Shown: in pieces, positions 55,349 through 64,000 of the stretch | How positions within the stretch are numbered: position 1 is the stretch's first letter | Layout: the number at the start of each line of letters is the position of its first letter | From: Sphaerisporangium rubeum | GTDB taxonomy: Bacteria; Actinomycetota; Actinomycetes; Streptosporangiales; Streptosporangiaceae | DNA: 64,000 bases | Reading direction: 5' to 3' | Assembly: GCF_014207705.1 (NCBI RefSeq) | Contig: NZ_JACHIU010000001.1 | Coordinates: 7,308,501-7,372,500, forward strand | The notes under the pieces: model-generated | Database searches by the model: none | Seen by the model: only the letters and a program-made list of their open reading frames with translations | What the model was told of the DNA's origin: nothing | Made by a program: the position numbers and the translations under genes

Positions 55349-55783
55349 TCATTCCTCGGACTCCTCGTCGTCGTCGCCTTGCAGCACCGGTGAGCCGTGG
55401 TGGAACCAGAGCTTCCAGCCGGCCGAGGTGCGGACGAAGGTGTTGGTGGCGACGACGCGGCCCGCGGCGAACGTGGCGTCCTCGCTGTCGGCCGCGGTGA
55501 GGATGTTCTCCGCGCAGGTGACCACGGCGACGTCACCGAGCACCGTGGTGCGCACGTCGGTCAGCACGAACTGGATGTACGGCGTGTTGGCCATGATCAG
55601 GGCCCAGGAGCGGAGCACCTCGCCGCGGCCGGTGAGCATGGGCCAGCCGGGGTGCACGCACATCGCCACCCGGCCCGGCTGGTCCTCGGCCCACAGCTCG
55701 GTCATCTTGTCCAGGTCGCCGCTCTCGATCGAGCTGTAGAACTCCTCGTTGAGCTTCTCGACGTCGGCGGACGTGGTGCTCAT
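55349..55783 (-). CDS. NTF2-like (SnoaL/DUF4440) domain protein
   Basis: The 144-residue product has the cone-shaped NTF2 fold signature: LNEEFYSSIESGDLDKMTELWAED, VHPGWPMLTGRGEVLRSW and TNTFVRTSAGWKLWFHHGSPVL. Members act as enzymes or in binding; this one lies in the fol operon of many actinobacteria and no role is known. It overlaps folP by four bases. Confidence 0.87.
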   Translation of the reverse strand: MSTTSADVEKLNEEFYSSIESGDLDKMTELWAEDQPGRVAMCVHPGWPMLTGRGEVLRSWALIMANTPYIQFVLTDVRTTVLGDVAVVTCAENILTAADSEDATFAAGRVVATNTFVRTSAGWKLWFHHGSPVLQGDDDEESEE

Positions 55784-56637
55784 CGGACCCCCTCACCGGC
55801 GCGCCACGCGGCGGCGACCCGCACCGCGTCGGCATTGGCCCGCACCTGGTGGACGCGGACGCACCAGGCGCCGGCGTGCGCTGCCAGCGCGGTCACCGCG
55901 AGCGTGGCGTCGTCGCTGCCGCTGAACGGCCTCGGAGCACCGTCGGGCCCGGCCAGCAGCCTGCCGAGGAAGCGTTTTCGGGACGCGCCGACGATCACGG
56001 GGTGGCCGAGCTCGTTGAGCTTGCCGATGGCGGCCAGCAGGGACCAGTTGTGCTCGGCGTGCTTGGCGAAGCCCAGGCCGGGGTCGATGATGATCTGGCT
56101 CTCCGCGACGCCTTCGGCGAGCACGGAGTCGACCCGTTTGCGTAGCTCCTCGGCCACCTCGGTGACGACGTCGGCGTACACGGCGCGCGACTCCATGTCC
56201 TGGCTGTGGCCGCGCCAGTGCATCACGACATACGGCACACCGGCCGCGCCGACCACACGAGGCATCGCGGGGTCGGCGAGACCACCGCTGACGTCGTTGA
56301 CCAGCGCGGCGCCTGCGGCCACCGCGGCCTCGGCCACCTCGGCCCGCATCGTGTCGACGCTGACCGTCACACCCTCCTGGACGAGCGCGCGGATCACCGG
56401 CTCGACACGGCGCAGCTCCTCAGGCAGGGAGACCCGTGCCGCGCCGGGACGGGTGGACTCGCCGCCGACGTCGACGATGTCGGCACCCTGCTCGACCAGT
56501 TGGAGCCCATGGCGCACCGCCACCTCGGGGTCGAACCACTCGCCGCCGTCGGAGAAGGAATCGGGGGTGACGTTGACCACACCCATGACAAGGCAACGAC
56601 CTGCCTCAGGCAACCCAGGGACCGTCCATGTGGTCAT
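55780..56637 (-). CDS. folP: Dihydropteroate synthase
   Basis: The 285-residue product starts MTTWTVPGLPEAGRCLVMGVVNVTPDSFSDGGEW. It has the DHPS signature IVDVGGESTRPGA, VSVDTMRAEVAEAA, VNDVSGGLA, YVVMHWRG, IIIDPGLGFAKHAEHNW and PVIVGASRKRFLG, and is the sulfonamide target. ATG 56637 is preferred over an upstream Met. The operon runs folE, folP, NTF2-like, folB, folK. Confidence 0.96.
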   Translation of the reverse strand: MTTWTVPGLPEAGRCLVMGVVNVTPDSFSDGGEWFDPEVAVRHGLQLVEQGADIVDVGGESTRPGAARVSLPEELRRVEPVIRALVQEGVTVSVDTMRAEVAEAAVAAGAALVNDVSGGLADPAMPRVVGAAGVPYVVMHWRGHSQDMESRAVYADVVTEVAEELRKRVDSVLAEGVAESQIIIDPGLGFAKHAEHNWSLLAAIGKLNELGHPVIVGASRKRFLGRLLAGPDGAPRPFSGSDDATLAVTALAAHAGAWCVRVHQVRANADAVRVAAAWRAGEGVR

Positions 56638-56830
56638 GGCGTCCAGCCTAGGCGGTTCCCCCGGCCCCGCCATGCCGTGGGTCCGCCTTGTGGATAACGA
56701 ATCGACCCCGCGCGCGCCGCCAGGGAGTGCCGGACGGAAGATCGGCCGGACGGCGATCGACAGATCTCGACCCGGCGGTCAAACCGCACCGCGAGCGCCG
56801 CCGGCAGGCCGGGCCGGCGAGCAGCCGGGG

Positions 56831-56963
56831 CCCGGGTCAGCGGCGGCCAAGGATGAGGGAGCCGATCCGTGTCCGTGCAGGCGCGCACATACTCTCGCTG
56901 CTCGTCGGTGAGGGAGAGCCCTCGGGGCCCCGGCCCGGGGTCAGCGGCGGCCGAGGATGAGGG
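56831..56963. repeat. Partial duplication of the folE 3' end
   Basis: The sequence from 56831 (CCCGGGTCAGCGGCGGCC, then AAGGATGAGGG) nearly repeats 56935-56963 (CCCGGGGTCAGCGGCGGCC, then GAGGATGAGGG). It includes the folE stop and its last codons (LILGRR on the reverse strand) in both copies. The copies are about 104 bases apart in the folP-folE spacer. Confidence 0.6.
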
Positions 56964-57525
56964 CCATGGCCTCGGCGCGGGTCTTCTCGCTGTCGCGGAA
57001 GTCGCCGCGTACCGCCGAGGTGATGGTCTTGGCGCCGGGTTTGCGCACGCCGCGCATGGTCATGCACAGGTGCTCGGCCTCGATCACGACGATCACGCCG
57101 CGCGGCGCGAGCACGCTCATGAGCGCGTCGGCGATCTGCGACGTCATGCGCTCCTGGACCTGCGGACGGCGCGCGTAGACGTCCACCAGCCTGGCGAGCT
57201 TGGACAGGCCGGTGATCTGGCCCTTGTCGTTCGGCACGTAGCCGACGTGCGCGACGCCGTGGAACGGCACCAGATGGTGCTCGCAGGTGGAGAACACCTC
57301 GATGTCCTTCACGAGCACCATCTCGTCGTGGTCGGCGTCGAAGACGGTCGTCAGGACGTCCTCAGGAGCCTGGCCGAGCCCGGCGAACTGCTCGGCGTAC
57401 GCACGGGCCACCCGCGAAGGAGTGTCGAGAAGGCCGTCGCGATCCGGATCCTCACCGATGGCGATGAGGATCTCGCGGACGGCCTTCTCGATCCGCTCGG
57501 AGTCGACCATGAGCGGTTCGGTCAC
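56941..57525 (-). CDS. folE: GTP cyclohydrolase I
   Basis: The 194-residue product has the FolE signature: [36 protein letters not shown] (zinc and active-site residues), [26 protein letters not shown] and [17 protein letters not shown]. It opens GTP for folate synthesis. It lies three bases from the ftsH stop and starts the folate branch of the operon. Confidence 0.97.
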   Translation of the reverse strand: MTEPLMVDSERIEKAVREILIAIGEDPDRDGLLDTPSRVARAYAEQFAGLGQAPEDVLTTVFDADHDEMVLVKDIEVFSTCEHHLVPFHGVAHVGYVPNDKGQITGLSKLARLVDVYARRPQVQERMTSQIADALMSVLAPRGVIVVIEAEHLCMTMRGVRKPGAKTITSAVRGDFRDSEKTRAEAMALILGRR

Positions 57526-57528
57526 TCG

Positions 57529-59541
<2,013 letters not shown>

Positions 59542-59818
59542 CCGATGCGGAACCCCTGCGGGCCCGTCCCTTCCCTCAGCACGGCCTGGCCCCGGGCGAA
59601 CCCGGGGGTAGCGGCATCCCGAACCGCTCCCTCGTGAAACCCCAGGGAGCGCGGGCTCCCCGGAAGATCCGAAGGTACACCGGAAGGCCGCGCAGGGTCA
59701 CTGCGCCGGCGCACCGGCTTTGTCCTACCAACGTACGCCAGGGAGTCCCGTGTTCCCCACGAGGAGGCGGAAAAACGGGGCATCACCCCAGTTGGCGAAT
59801 GCCCGCTTCGCTCAGGGC
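59542..59818. promoter_or_regulatory. Spacer between hpt and ftsH
   Basis: A 277-base gap separates the hpt stop from the ftsH start in the leftward gene string. It contains no gene and probably includes a separate ftsH promoter. Confidence 0.4.
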
Positions 59819-60376
59819 TTACTCCGGACTGTAGACATGGCGGGCGAGCGTGCCGATGAAAGGCAGATTGCGGAACCGCTCGGCGTAGTCGAGGCCGTAA
59901 CCGATCACGAACTCGTTGGGGATGTCGAAACCGACATATTTCACATCGATCGGGACCTTCACCGCCTCTGGCTTGCGGAGCAGCGTGCAGATCTCCACGG
60001 AGGCGGGACGGCGGGACCTGAGGTTGTGGATCAGCCACGACAGGGTCAGGCCGGAGTCGATGATGTCCTCCACGACGAGGACGTGCCGGTCGGCGATGTC
60101 GGTGTCGAGGTCCTTGAGAGTGCGCACGACGCCGGACGACTTGGTGCCCGCGCCGTACGACGACACGGCCATCCAGTCCATCTGGACCTCGATGTGCAGG
60201 GCACGTGCGAGGTCCGCCATGACCATGACGGCGCCTTTGAGCACCCCGACGATGAGGAGGTTCTTGCCCGCGTAGTCCTCGTCTATCTGCCCGGCGAGCT
60301 CCTTGATCTTGGTCTGGAGTTCTTCCTCGGAGATGAGGACCTTTTCCAGGTCCCTGCCCATGTCGGCTGCGTCCAC
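59819..60376 (-). CDS. hpt: Hypoxanthine phosphoribosyltransferase
   Basis: The 185-residue product has LLIVGVLKGAVMVMADLARAL, the PRPP motif HVLVVEDIIDSGLTLSWL, and YVGFDIPNEFVIGYGLDYAERFRNLPFIG. It salvages hypoxanthine and guanine. It lies 13 bases after tilS, as in many Gram-positive genomes. Confidence 0.97.
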   Translation of the reverse strand: MDAADMGRDLEKVLISEEELQTKIKELAGQIDEDYAGKNLLIVGVLKGAVMVMADLARALHIEVQMDWMAVSSYGAGTKSSGVVRTLKDLDTDIADRHVLVVEDIIDSGLTLSWLIHNLRSRRPASVEICTLLRKPEAVKVPIDVKYVGFDIPNEFVIGYGLDYAERFRNLPFIGTLARHVYSPE

Positions 60377-60389
60377 CAGGGATTTTCCT

Positions 60390-61367
60390 TCACGAGACGG
60401 TGCTGGCGAATATCAGGGTGCCATACCGCCGTACGACTCCCACCCCCCCGGGTAGCTCTACCAGGCGCTGGCCCCGCCACGCGGTCACCAGCCGCTCCAC
60501 CTGCTCGATGTGCGCGGCCCCGAGCGCGGCCCGGTCCGCACCCGCGTCGAGCGCGGCCCGCAGGATCACCCTGCGGCGCACCGCGCCGGGCAGGTCACCC
60601 AGGTCCGCGGCCCTCAGCCCCTCGCCGAGCGAGCGGGCCCGCGCGTACACCTCGTCGGCCCACAGGTCGAGCGCATCCGCGTCGTCCCTGCACAGCGAGG
60701 CCGTCCTCGCCAGCGCCTCGGCCACCCCCGGGCCTATCGCGCGCTCCAGGACCGGCAGGACCTCGTGCCGTACCCTCACCCTGGTGTAAGCGGGATCCTC
60801 GTTGTGCGGATCGTCCCACGGCACGAGACCCAGGGCTTCGCACGCCGCTCTGGTGGTCGCGCGGCTGATCTTCAGCAGCGGCCTGCGGTAGATCCCCGAA
60901 ACGGCCGGCATCCCCGCCAGCGACCGCGTCCCGCTCCCCCGCGCGAGCCGCATCAGCACCGTCTCGGCCTGGTCGTCCAATGTGTGCCCGAGCAGCACCG
61001 CACTGGCTCCCAACCTGACCGCCGCCTCCCCCAGCGCCGCGTACCGCGCCTGCCGCGCCGCCGCCTCCGGCCCCCCTTCCCTGCCGACCGAGACCGTCAG
61101 CACCTCGGCCGGATCAAGCCCGAGCTCCTTCCCCACCCGCACGACGTCCCGAGCCCGCTCCGCCGACCCCTCCTGCAGCCCATGATCGACACTCACCACC
61201 CCCACCCGCATCCCCACCCGAGCCCCCACGAACCCCACCCCCGCCGCCAACGCCAGCGAGTCCCCACCCCCACTACAAGCCACCAACACCAGAGCACCCT
61301 CCGGCACCCCGTCGAGCACCCCTCGAACAGCCCGGCGAATCTCAGCCACGGCAGGATGCGGCCCCAT
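60390..61367 (-). CDS. tilS: tRNA(Ile)-lysidine synthetase
   Basis: The 325-residue product has the PP-loop ATP pyrophosphatase motif [45 protein letters not shown] and [13 protein letters not shown], then a helical tail. It changes C34 of tRNA-Ile(CAU) to lysidine. ATG 61367 ([12 protein letters not shown]) is preferred; ATG 61385 adds six residues. Confidence 0.95.
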   Translation of the reverse strand: MGPHPAVAEIRRAVRGVLDGVPEGALVLVACSGGGDSLALAAGVGFVGARVGMRVGVVSVDHGLQEGSAERARDVVRVGKELGLDPAEVLTVSVGREGGPEAAARQARYAALGEAAVRLGASAVLLGHTLDDQAETVLMRLARGSGTRSLAGMPAVSGIYRRPLLKISRATTRAACEALGLVPWDDPHNEDPAYTRVRVRHEVLPVLERAIGPGVAEALARTASLCRDDADALDLWADEVYARARSLGEGLRAADLGDLPGAVRRRVILRAALDAGADRAALGAAHIEQVERLVTAWRGQRLVELPGGVGVVRRYGTLIFASTVS

Positions 61368-61503
61368 CCCCCTAGTCTCCCCCACCGGTTCACCACCGCA
61401 GGCCGTCGCCGGAATCGCCGTGCCACGTCCCGCCGCGGTGCCACGTAAGGGACCTGCTCAATGCCGCGGCGAGAGGCGACGGGACGGTGGTGGGTGGGGT
61501 GGG

Positions 61504-62595
61504 TCAGCTGTGGCCGTTGGGGCTGGGGAGTTCTTTGGGGGTGCCTACTCGGGTCAGCCAGAGGGTGGGGTCGGCTATTTCGGTGTGGGTGGGGAGGGTT
61601 TCTGGGGAGTGCCAGACTCGGTTGAAGCCGTCTATGCCGATTTCGTTCACCACCTGGCGGACGAAGGTGGAGCCTTCGGCGTATTGCTTCATCTTGAGGT
61701 CGACACCAAGGAGGCGGCGGATGGTGCGGTCGAGGCGGGAGCCGCCTTCTCTGCGGTGCTGGAACTTGGCGCGGATCTCGGCCACCGAGGGGACCACGGA
61801 GGGGCCCACGGCGTCCATGACGTAGTCGCCGTGGCCTTCGACCAGGGTCATCACGGCGGTCAGGCGGGAGAGGATCTCTTTTTGCTCGGGGGTCTGGATG
61901 GCGTCGATCAGGTTGCCCTCGCCGCCCTTGATGGCGTCGGCCACGGCGTCGGAGGCGGCGCGCAGGCGTTCCAGCATGGTGCCGAGGTCGAGGTCGGAGG
62001 CCAGCAGGAACTCGGTCATCTGGCCGCGGACGTACTCCCTCAGCCAGGGGACACCGGTGAACTGCACGCGGTGGGTCTCCTCGTGGAGGCAGACCCAGAG
62101 GCGGAAGTCGCGGGGGACGACGCCTAGCTCGCGCTCGGTGTGGACGATGTTGGGGGCGACCAGGGTGAGCCGGCCGGTGGGTGCCTGGCCGCTCGGGTCG
62201 GGGGGGAGGAACAGCTCGTACTGGCCGAGCACGCGGGCCGCCAGGAAGGCCAGCACCGCGCCTACCTCGACTCCGGTGACCCGGGACCCCACGGCGCCGA
62301 CTATGGCGGGGATCTGGGATCGCCGTTCGTTGACCTTCTCGGTCAGTGGCTCAAGGACGACGCGGAAACCGTCGACGTTGGCCCTGATCCAGCCGGGACG
62401 GTCGACGACGGTGGCCTCGACGGGGGCCGCGGCGCCGTTGATGCGCGCGAACTCCTGGACGTGCACCTCGGCTTCTCTGGAAAGCCGCCTGAGCTCCTGG
62501 ACGGCATGCCTGGCCTCCTCTCGGCTCACCTGCGGACCTGGACGGACAAGACGGACACCGGTCGCGACGGCCAGGTCCCAGTCGATCACCTGCAT
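61504..62595 (-). CDS. Zinc-dependent metalloprotease-like protein (DUF2342 family)
   Basis: The 363-residue product starts MQVIDWDLAVATGVRLVRPGP. It has a zincin-type helix LHEETHRVQF with a third ligand region EGHGDYVMDAVGPSVVP, and KFQHRREGGSRLDRTIRRLLGVDLKMKQYAEGSTFV in pieces. The family is conserved beside tilS in actinobacteria; some annotations call it coenzyme F420 biosynthesis-associated. The substrate is unknown. ATG 62595 begins the conserved part; the frame continues upstream without support. Confidence 0.85.
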   Translation of the reverse strand: MQVIDWDLAVATGVRLVRPGPQVSREEARHAVQELRRLSREAEVHVQEFARINGAAAPVEATVVDRPGWIRANVDGFRVVLEPLTEKVNERRSQIPAIVGAVGSRVTGVEVGAVLAFLAARVLGQYELFLPPDPSGQAPTGRLTLVAPNIVHTERELGVVPRDFRLWVCLHEETHRVQFTGVPWLREYVRGQMTEFLLASDLDLGTMLERLRAASDAVADAIKGGEGNLIDAIQTPEQKEILSRLTAVMTLVEGHGDYVMDAVGPSVVPSVAEIRAKFQHRREGGSRLDRTIRRLLGVDLKMKQYAEGSTFVRQVVNEIGIDGFNRVWHSPETLPTHTEIADPTLWLTRVGTPKELPSPNGHS

Positions 62596-62623
62596 GTTCA
62601 CCACCGTACGTCGCGCGGCGTGT

Positions 62624-64000
62624 TCATGAGCAGCCGCATCGGGAGACGAGGGTGGCGAGCCGGTCGAGCGCGGCCATGGCGCCCTGCGGATCGGCCACAT
62701 CGTCGGCCATGAAAGCGAACGCGACAAGCCGGCCGTCGGTGGTCCTCGCCAGGCCGGTGAGTGTGTTCACCCCGTTCAAGGTGCCCGTTTTGGCGCGCAC
62801 CATGCCCGCACCCTGCCGCGTGTCGGACCGGCCGTACCGGTTGCCCAGCGTGCCGGTGAAACCCGCCACAGGCAGTCCGCTGATCGCCGACCGGAGGTGC
62901 GGGTTGCCCGGCGCGGCGGCCAGGGACACGAGCCGCGCGAGCGCCGCCGGTGTGATGCGGTTGCGTGTGGAAAGGCCGCTCCCGTCGTAGGTGGTGATCC
63001 CCTGCGCGGCGCCGAGCTTCTTCAAGATCGCCTGTACGGCCTGCGAGCCGCCGGCGAAGCTGCCCGGCCTGCCCTCCTTGATCGCGACAAGATGGGTCAG
63101 TGCTTCCGCCATGTCGTTGTCGCTCACGGTGAGCATGTGCTCGACCAGCTCGTACACCGGCGCCGACTCGACCTTGGCCAGCTCCCCGGCCCCCGAGGCG
63201 GCCCGCTCGCGCTTGACCGGCCCTGCCACCTTCACGCCGCTCTTGGCCAGCAGGGTGCGGAACGCGCCGGCGGTGGCCCCCGCCGGGTCGGGATACCTGG
63301 CGTCCTTGCCCGGGTTCACCCGTCCCTCGTCCATGGTGAGCGCGGACACCGGCGCGACGCTGCCTTCGGGGACGTACCCGGGTTTCCACCCCGGCGCGGT
63401 CCTCGGACCGGAGAACAGCGAGTCGTCGTAGCTCAGGGTGACCGATGTCACTCCCTGCTCCTTGAGCGCCTTGGCGGTGCGCGCGGCCAGCGTGGCGAGC
63501 GTGGCGGTCCGCGGATATCCACCCTTGTCCGCCTTGGGCCCGGCAAGCATCACGTCGCCACCGCCGACCAGGACGATCGACCGGCCCTTCCCCGAGACCA
63601 CCCGTGTGGTGATCTTGGTGTCGGGACCGAGGGACGTGAGCGCGGCGACGGCCGTCACCACTTTGGTGGTGGACGCCGGAGTGAGACCCTGGTCGGCGCG
63701 GCTGCCGAACAACCGGTCGCCGCTGGCGACGTCGACCGCCACCGCGGCGACGTTCCCGCCGAGCGCGCGGTCCCCGAGCGCCGGAGCGAGCCTCGCCCCG
63801 AGCGCGGCCTTGGCAGGGGCGGCTCCCTGGCTTTCCGGCGCGAGCACCGGTTCTGACGTCACAATGGGCACGGGAGCGCGGGTGGGGGAGGCCGCCACGG
63901 CGGGGGGACGGCGTGTCGTACCCAGCGTGTCGCCGGCGAGCAGGGACGCGCCGGCGGCCGCGGCGAACACCTGCAGGGCGGCGAGCGTCGCCACAGCGAC
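62624..64000 (-). CDS. dacB: D-alanyl-D-alanine carboxypeptidase, PBP4/DacB family (start beyond the edge)
   Basis: At least 458 residues are visible. They show a signal-peptide-like hydrophobic start (VATLAALQVFAAAAGASLLAG), a linker, and a PBP4-type penicillin-binding domain with SxxK (PASTTK), SxN (TVSDNDMAE) and KTG (VRAKTGTLNG). It trims or cuts peptidoglycan stem peptides outside the membrane. A GTG exists at 63994, but the hydrophobic segment suggests the real start lies past the right edge. It is the first visible gene of the block dacB-DUF2342-tilS-hpt-ftsH. Confidence 0.93.
   Translation of the reverse strand, partial: VAVATLAALQVFAAAAGASLLAGDTLGTTRRPPAVAASPTRAPVPIVTSEPVLAPESQGAAPAKAALGARLAPALGDRALGGNVAAVAVDVASGDRLFGSRADQGLTPASTTKVVTAVAALTSLGPDTKITTRVVSGKGRSIVLVGGGDVMLAGPKADKGGYPRTATLATLAARTAKALKEQGVTSVTLSYDDSLFSGPRTAPGWKPGYVPEGSVAPVSALTMDEGRVNPGKDARYPDPAGATAGAFRTLLAKSGVKVAGPVKRERAASGAGELAKVESAPVYELVEHMLTVSDNDMAEALTHLVAIKEGRPGSFAGGSQAVQAILKKLGAAQGITTYDGSGLSTRNRITPAALARLVSLAAAPGNPHLRSAISGLPVAGFTGTLGNRYGRSDTRQGAGMVRAKTGTLNGVNTLTGLARTTDGRLVAFAFMADDVADPQGAMAALDRLATLVSRCGCS

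Overview
The window is high-GC actinobacterial chromosome. Gene content and order (lsr2-clpC, mutY-disA-radA, dacB-tilS-hpt-ftsH-fol, panC-nad-coaX blocks), frequent GTG/TTG starts, a ydaO-type c-di-AMP riboswitch and a SAM-IV riboswitch suggest a filamentous member of the Streptosporangiales or a close relative. The order-level placement is an inference from gene content; no 16S or other marker is present.

Layout. Bases 1-1045 look like the edge of an integrated element. A truncated STAND-type ATPase gene with a membrane-like N-terminus reads off the left edge, and a perfect 3' half of a tRNA-Lys(UUU) gene followed by a hairpin marks a probable attachment site. Bases 1107-3575 encode an 822-residue protein of no known family, built around two copies of a module with an MG[DS]HxxAW motif. 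Bases 3750-15045 hold mostly accessory housekeeping genes: a two-component system, an MBOAT/AlgX-like acetylation pair, a cold-shock protein with a long leader, a secreted ricin-type lectin, an NhaA-thioredoxin fusion, a GntR regulator and several small conserved unknowns. Bases 15171-26952 carry a hendecad-repeat DivIVA/Scy-like coiled-coil protein, a gamma carbonic anhydrase, a CsoR copper sensor with a candidate operator, a glycosyltransferase pair, a membrane Fe-S oxidoreductase, a TetR regulator and two methyltransferases.

Bases 26989-35995 are a core block: radA, disA, a membrane protein, mutY, a lone eboE, clpC and lsr2. Bases 36116-41483 hold a 49-residue membrane protein, two tandem RDD membrane proteins with long Y-G-Q-rich tails, an argA-type acetyltransferase, and an NlpC/P60 wall hydrolase behind a c-di-AMP riboswitch. 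DisA, the maker of c-di-AMP, and a c-di-AMP-sensing gene therefore lie about 10 kb apart.

Bases 41945-47188 are a leftward cofactor operon: DUF2520 protein, panC, a fused nadB-nadC and coaX, for pantothenate/CoA and NAD synthesis. Bases 47286-53314 hold a MidA-type methyltransferase, a P450, TerC, a SAM-IV-controlled class V aminotransferase and an orphan nuoD. Bases 53665-64000 are a leftward folate and cell-maintenance block: dacB (cut by the right edge), a zinc metalloprotease-like protein, tilS, hpt, ftsH, folE, folP, an NTF2-like protein, folB, folK and a DUF3180 protein. The most unusual items are the duplicated-module protein, the tRNA-Lys half-site, the nadB-nadC fusion, the Y-G-Q-tailed RDD pair and a 23-bp degenerate repeat beside csoR.
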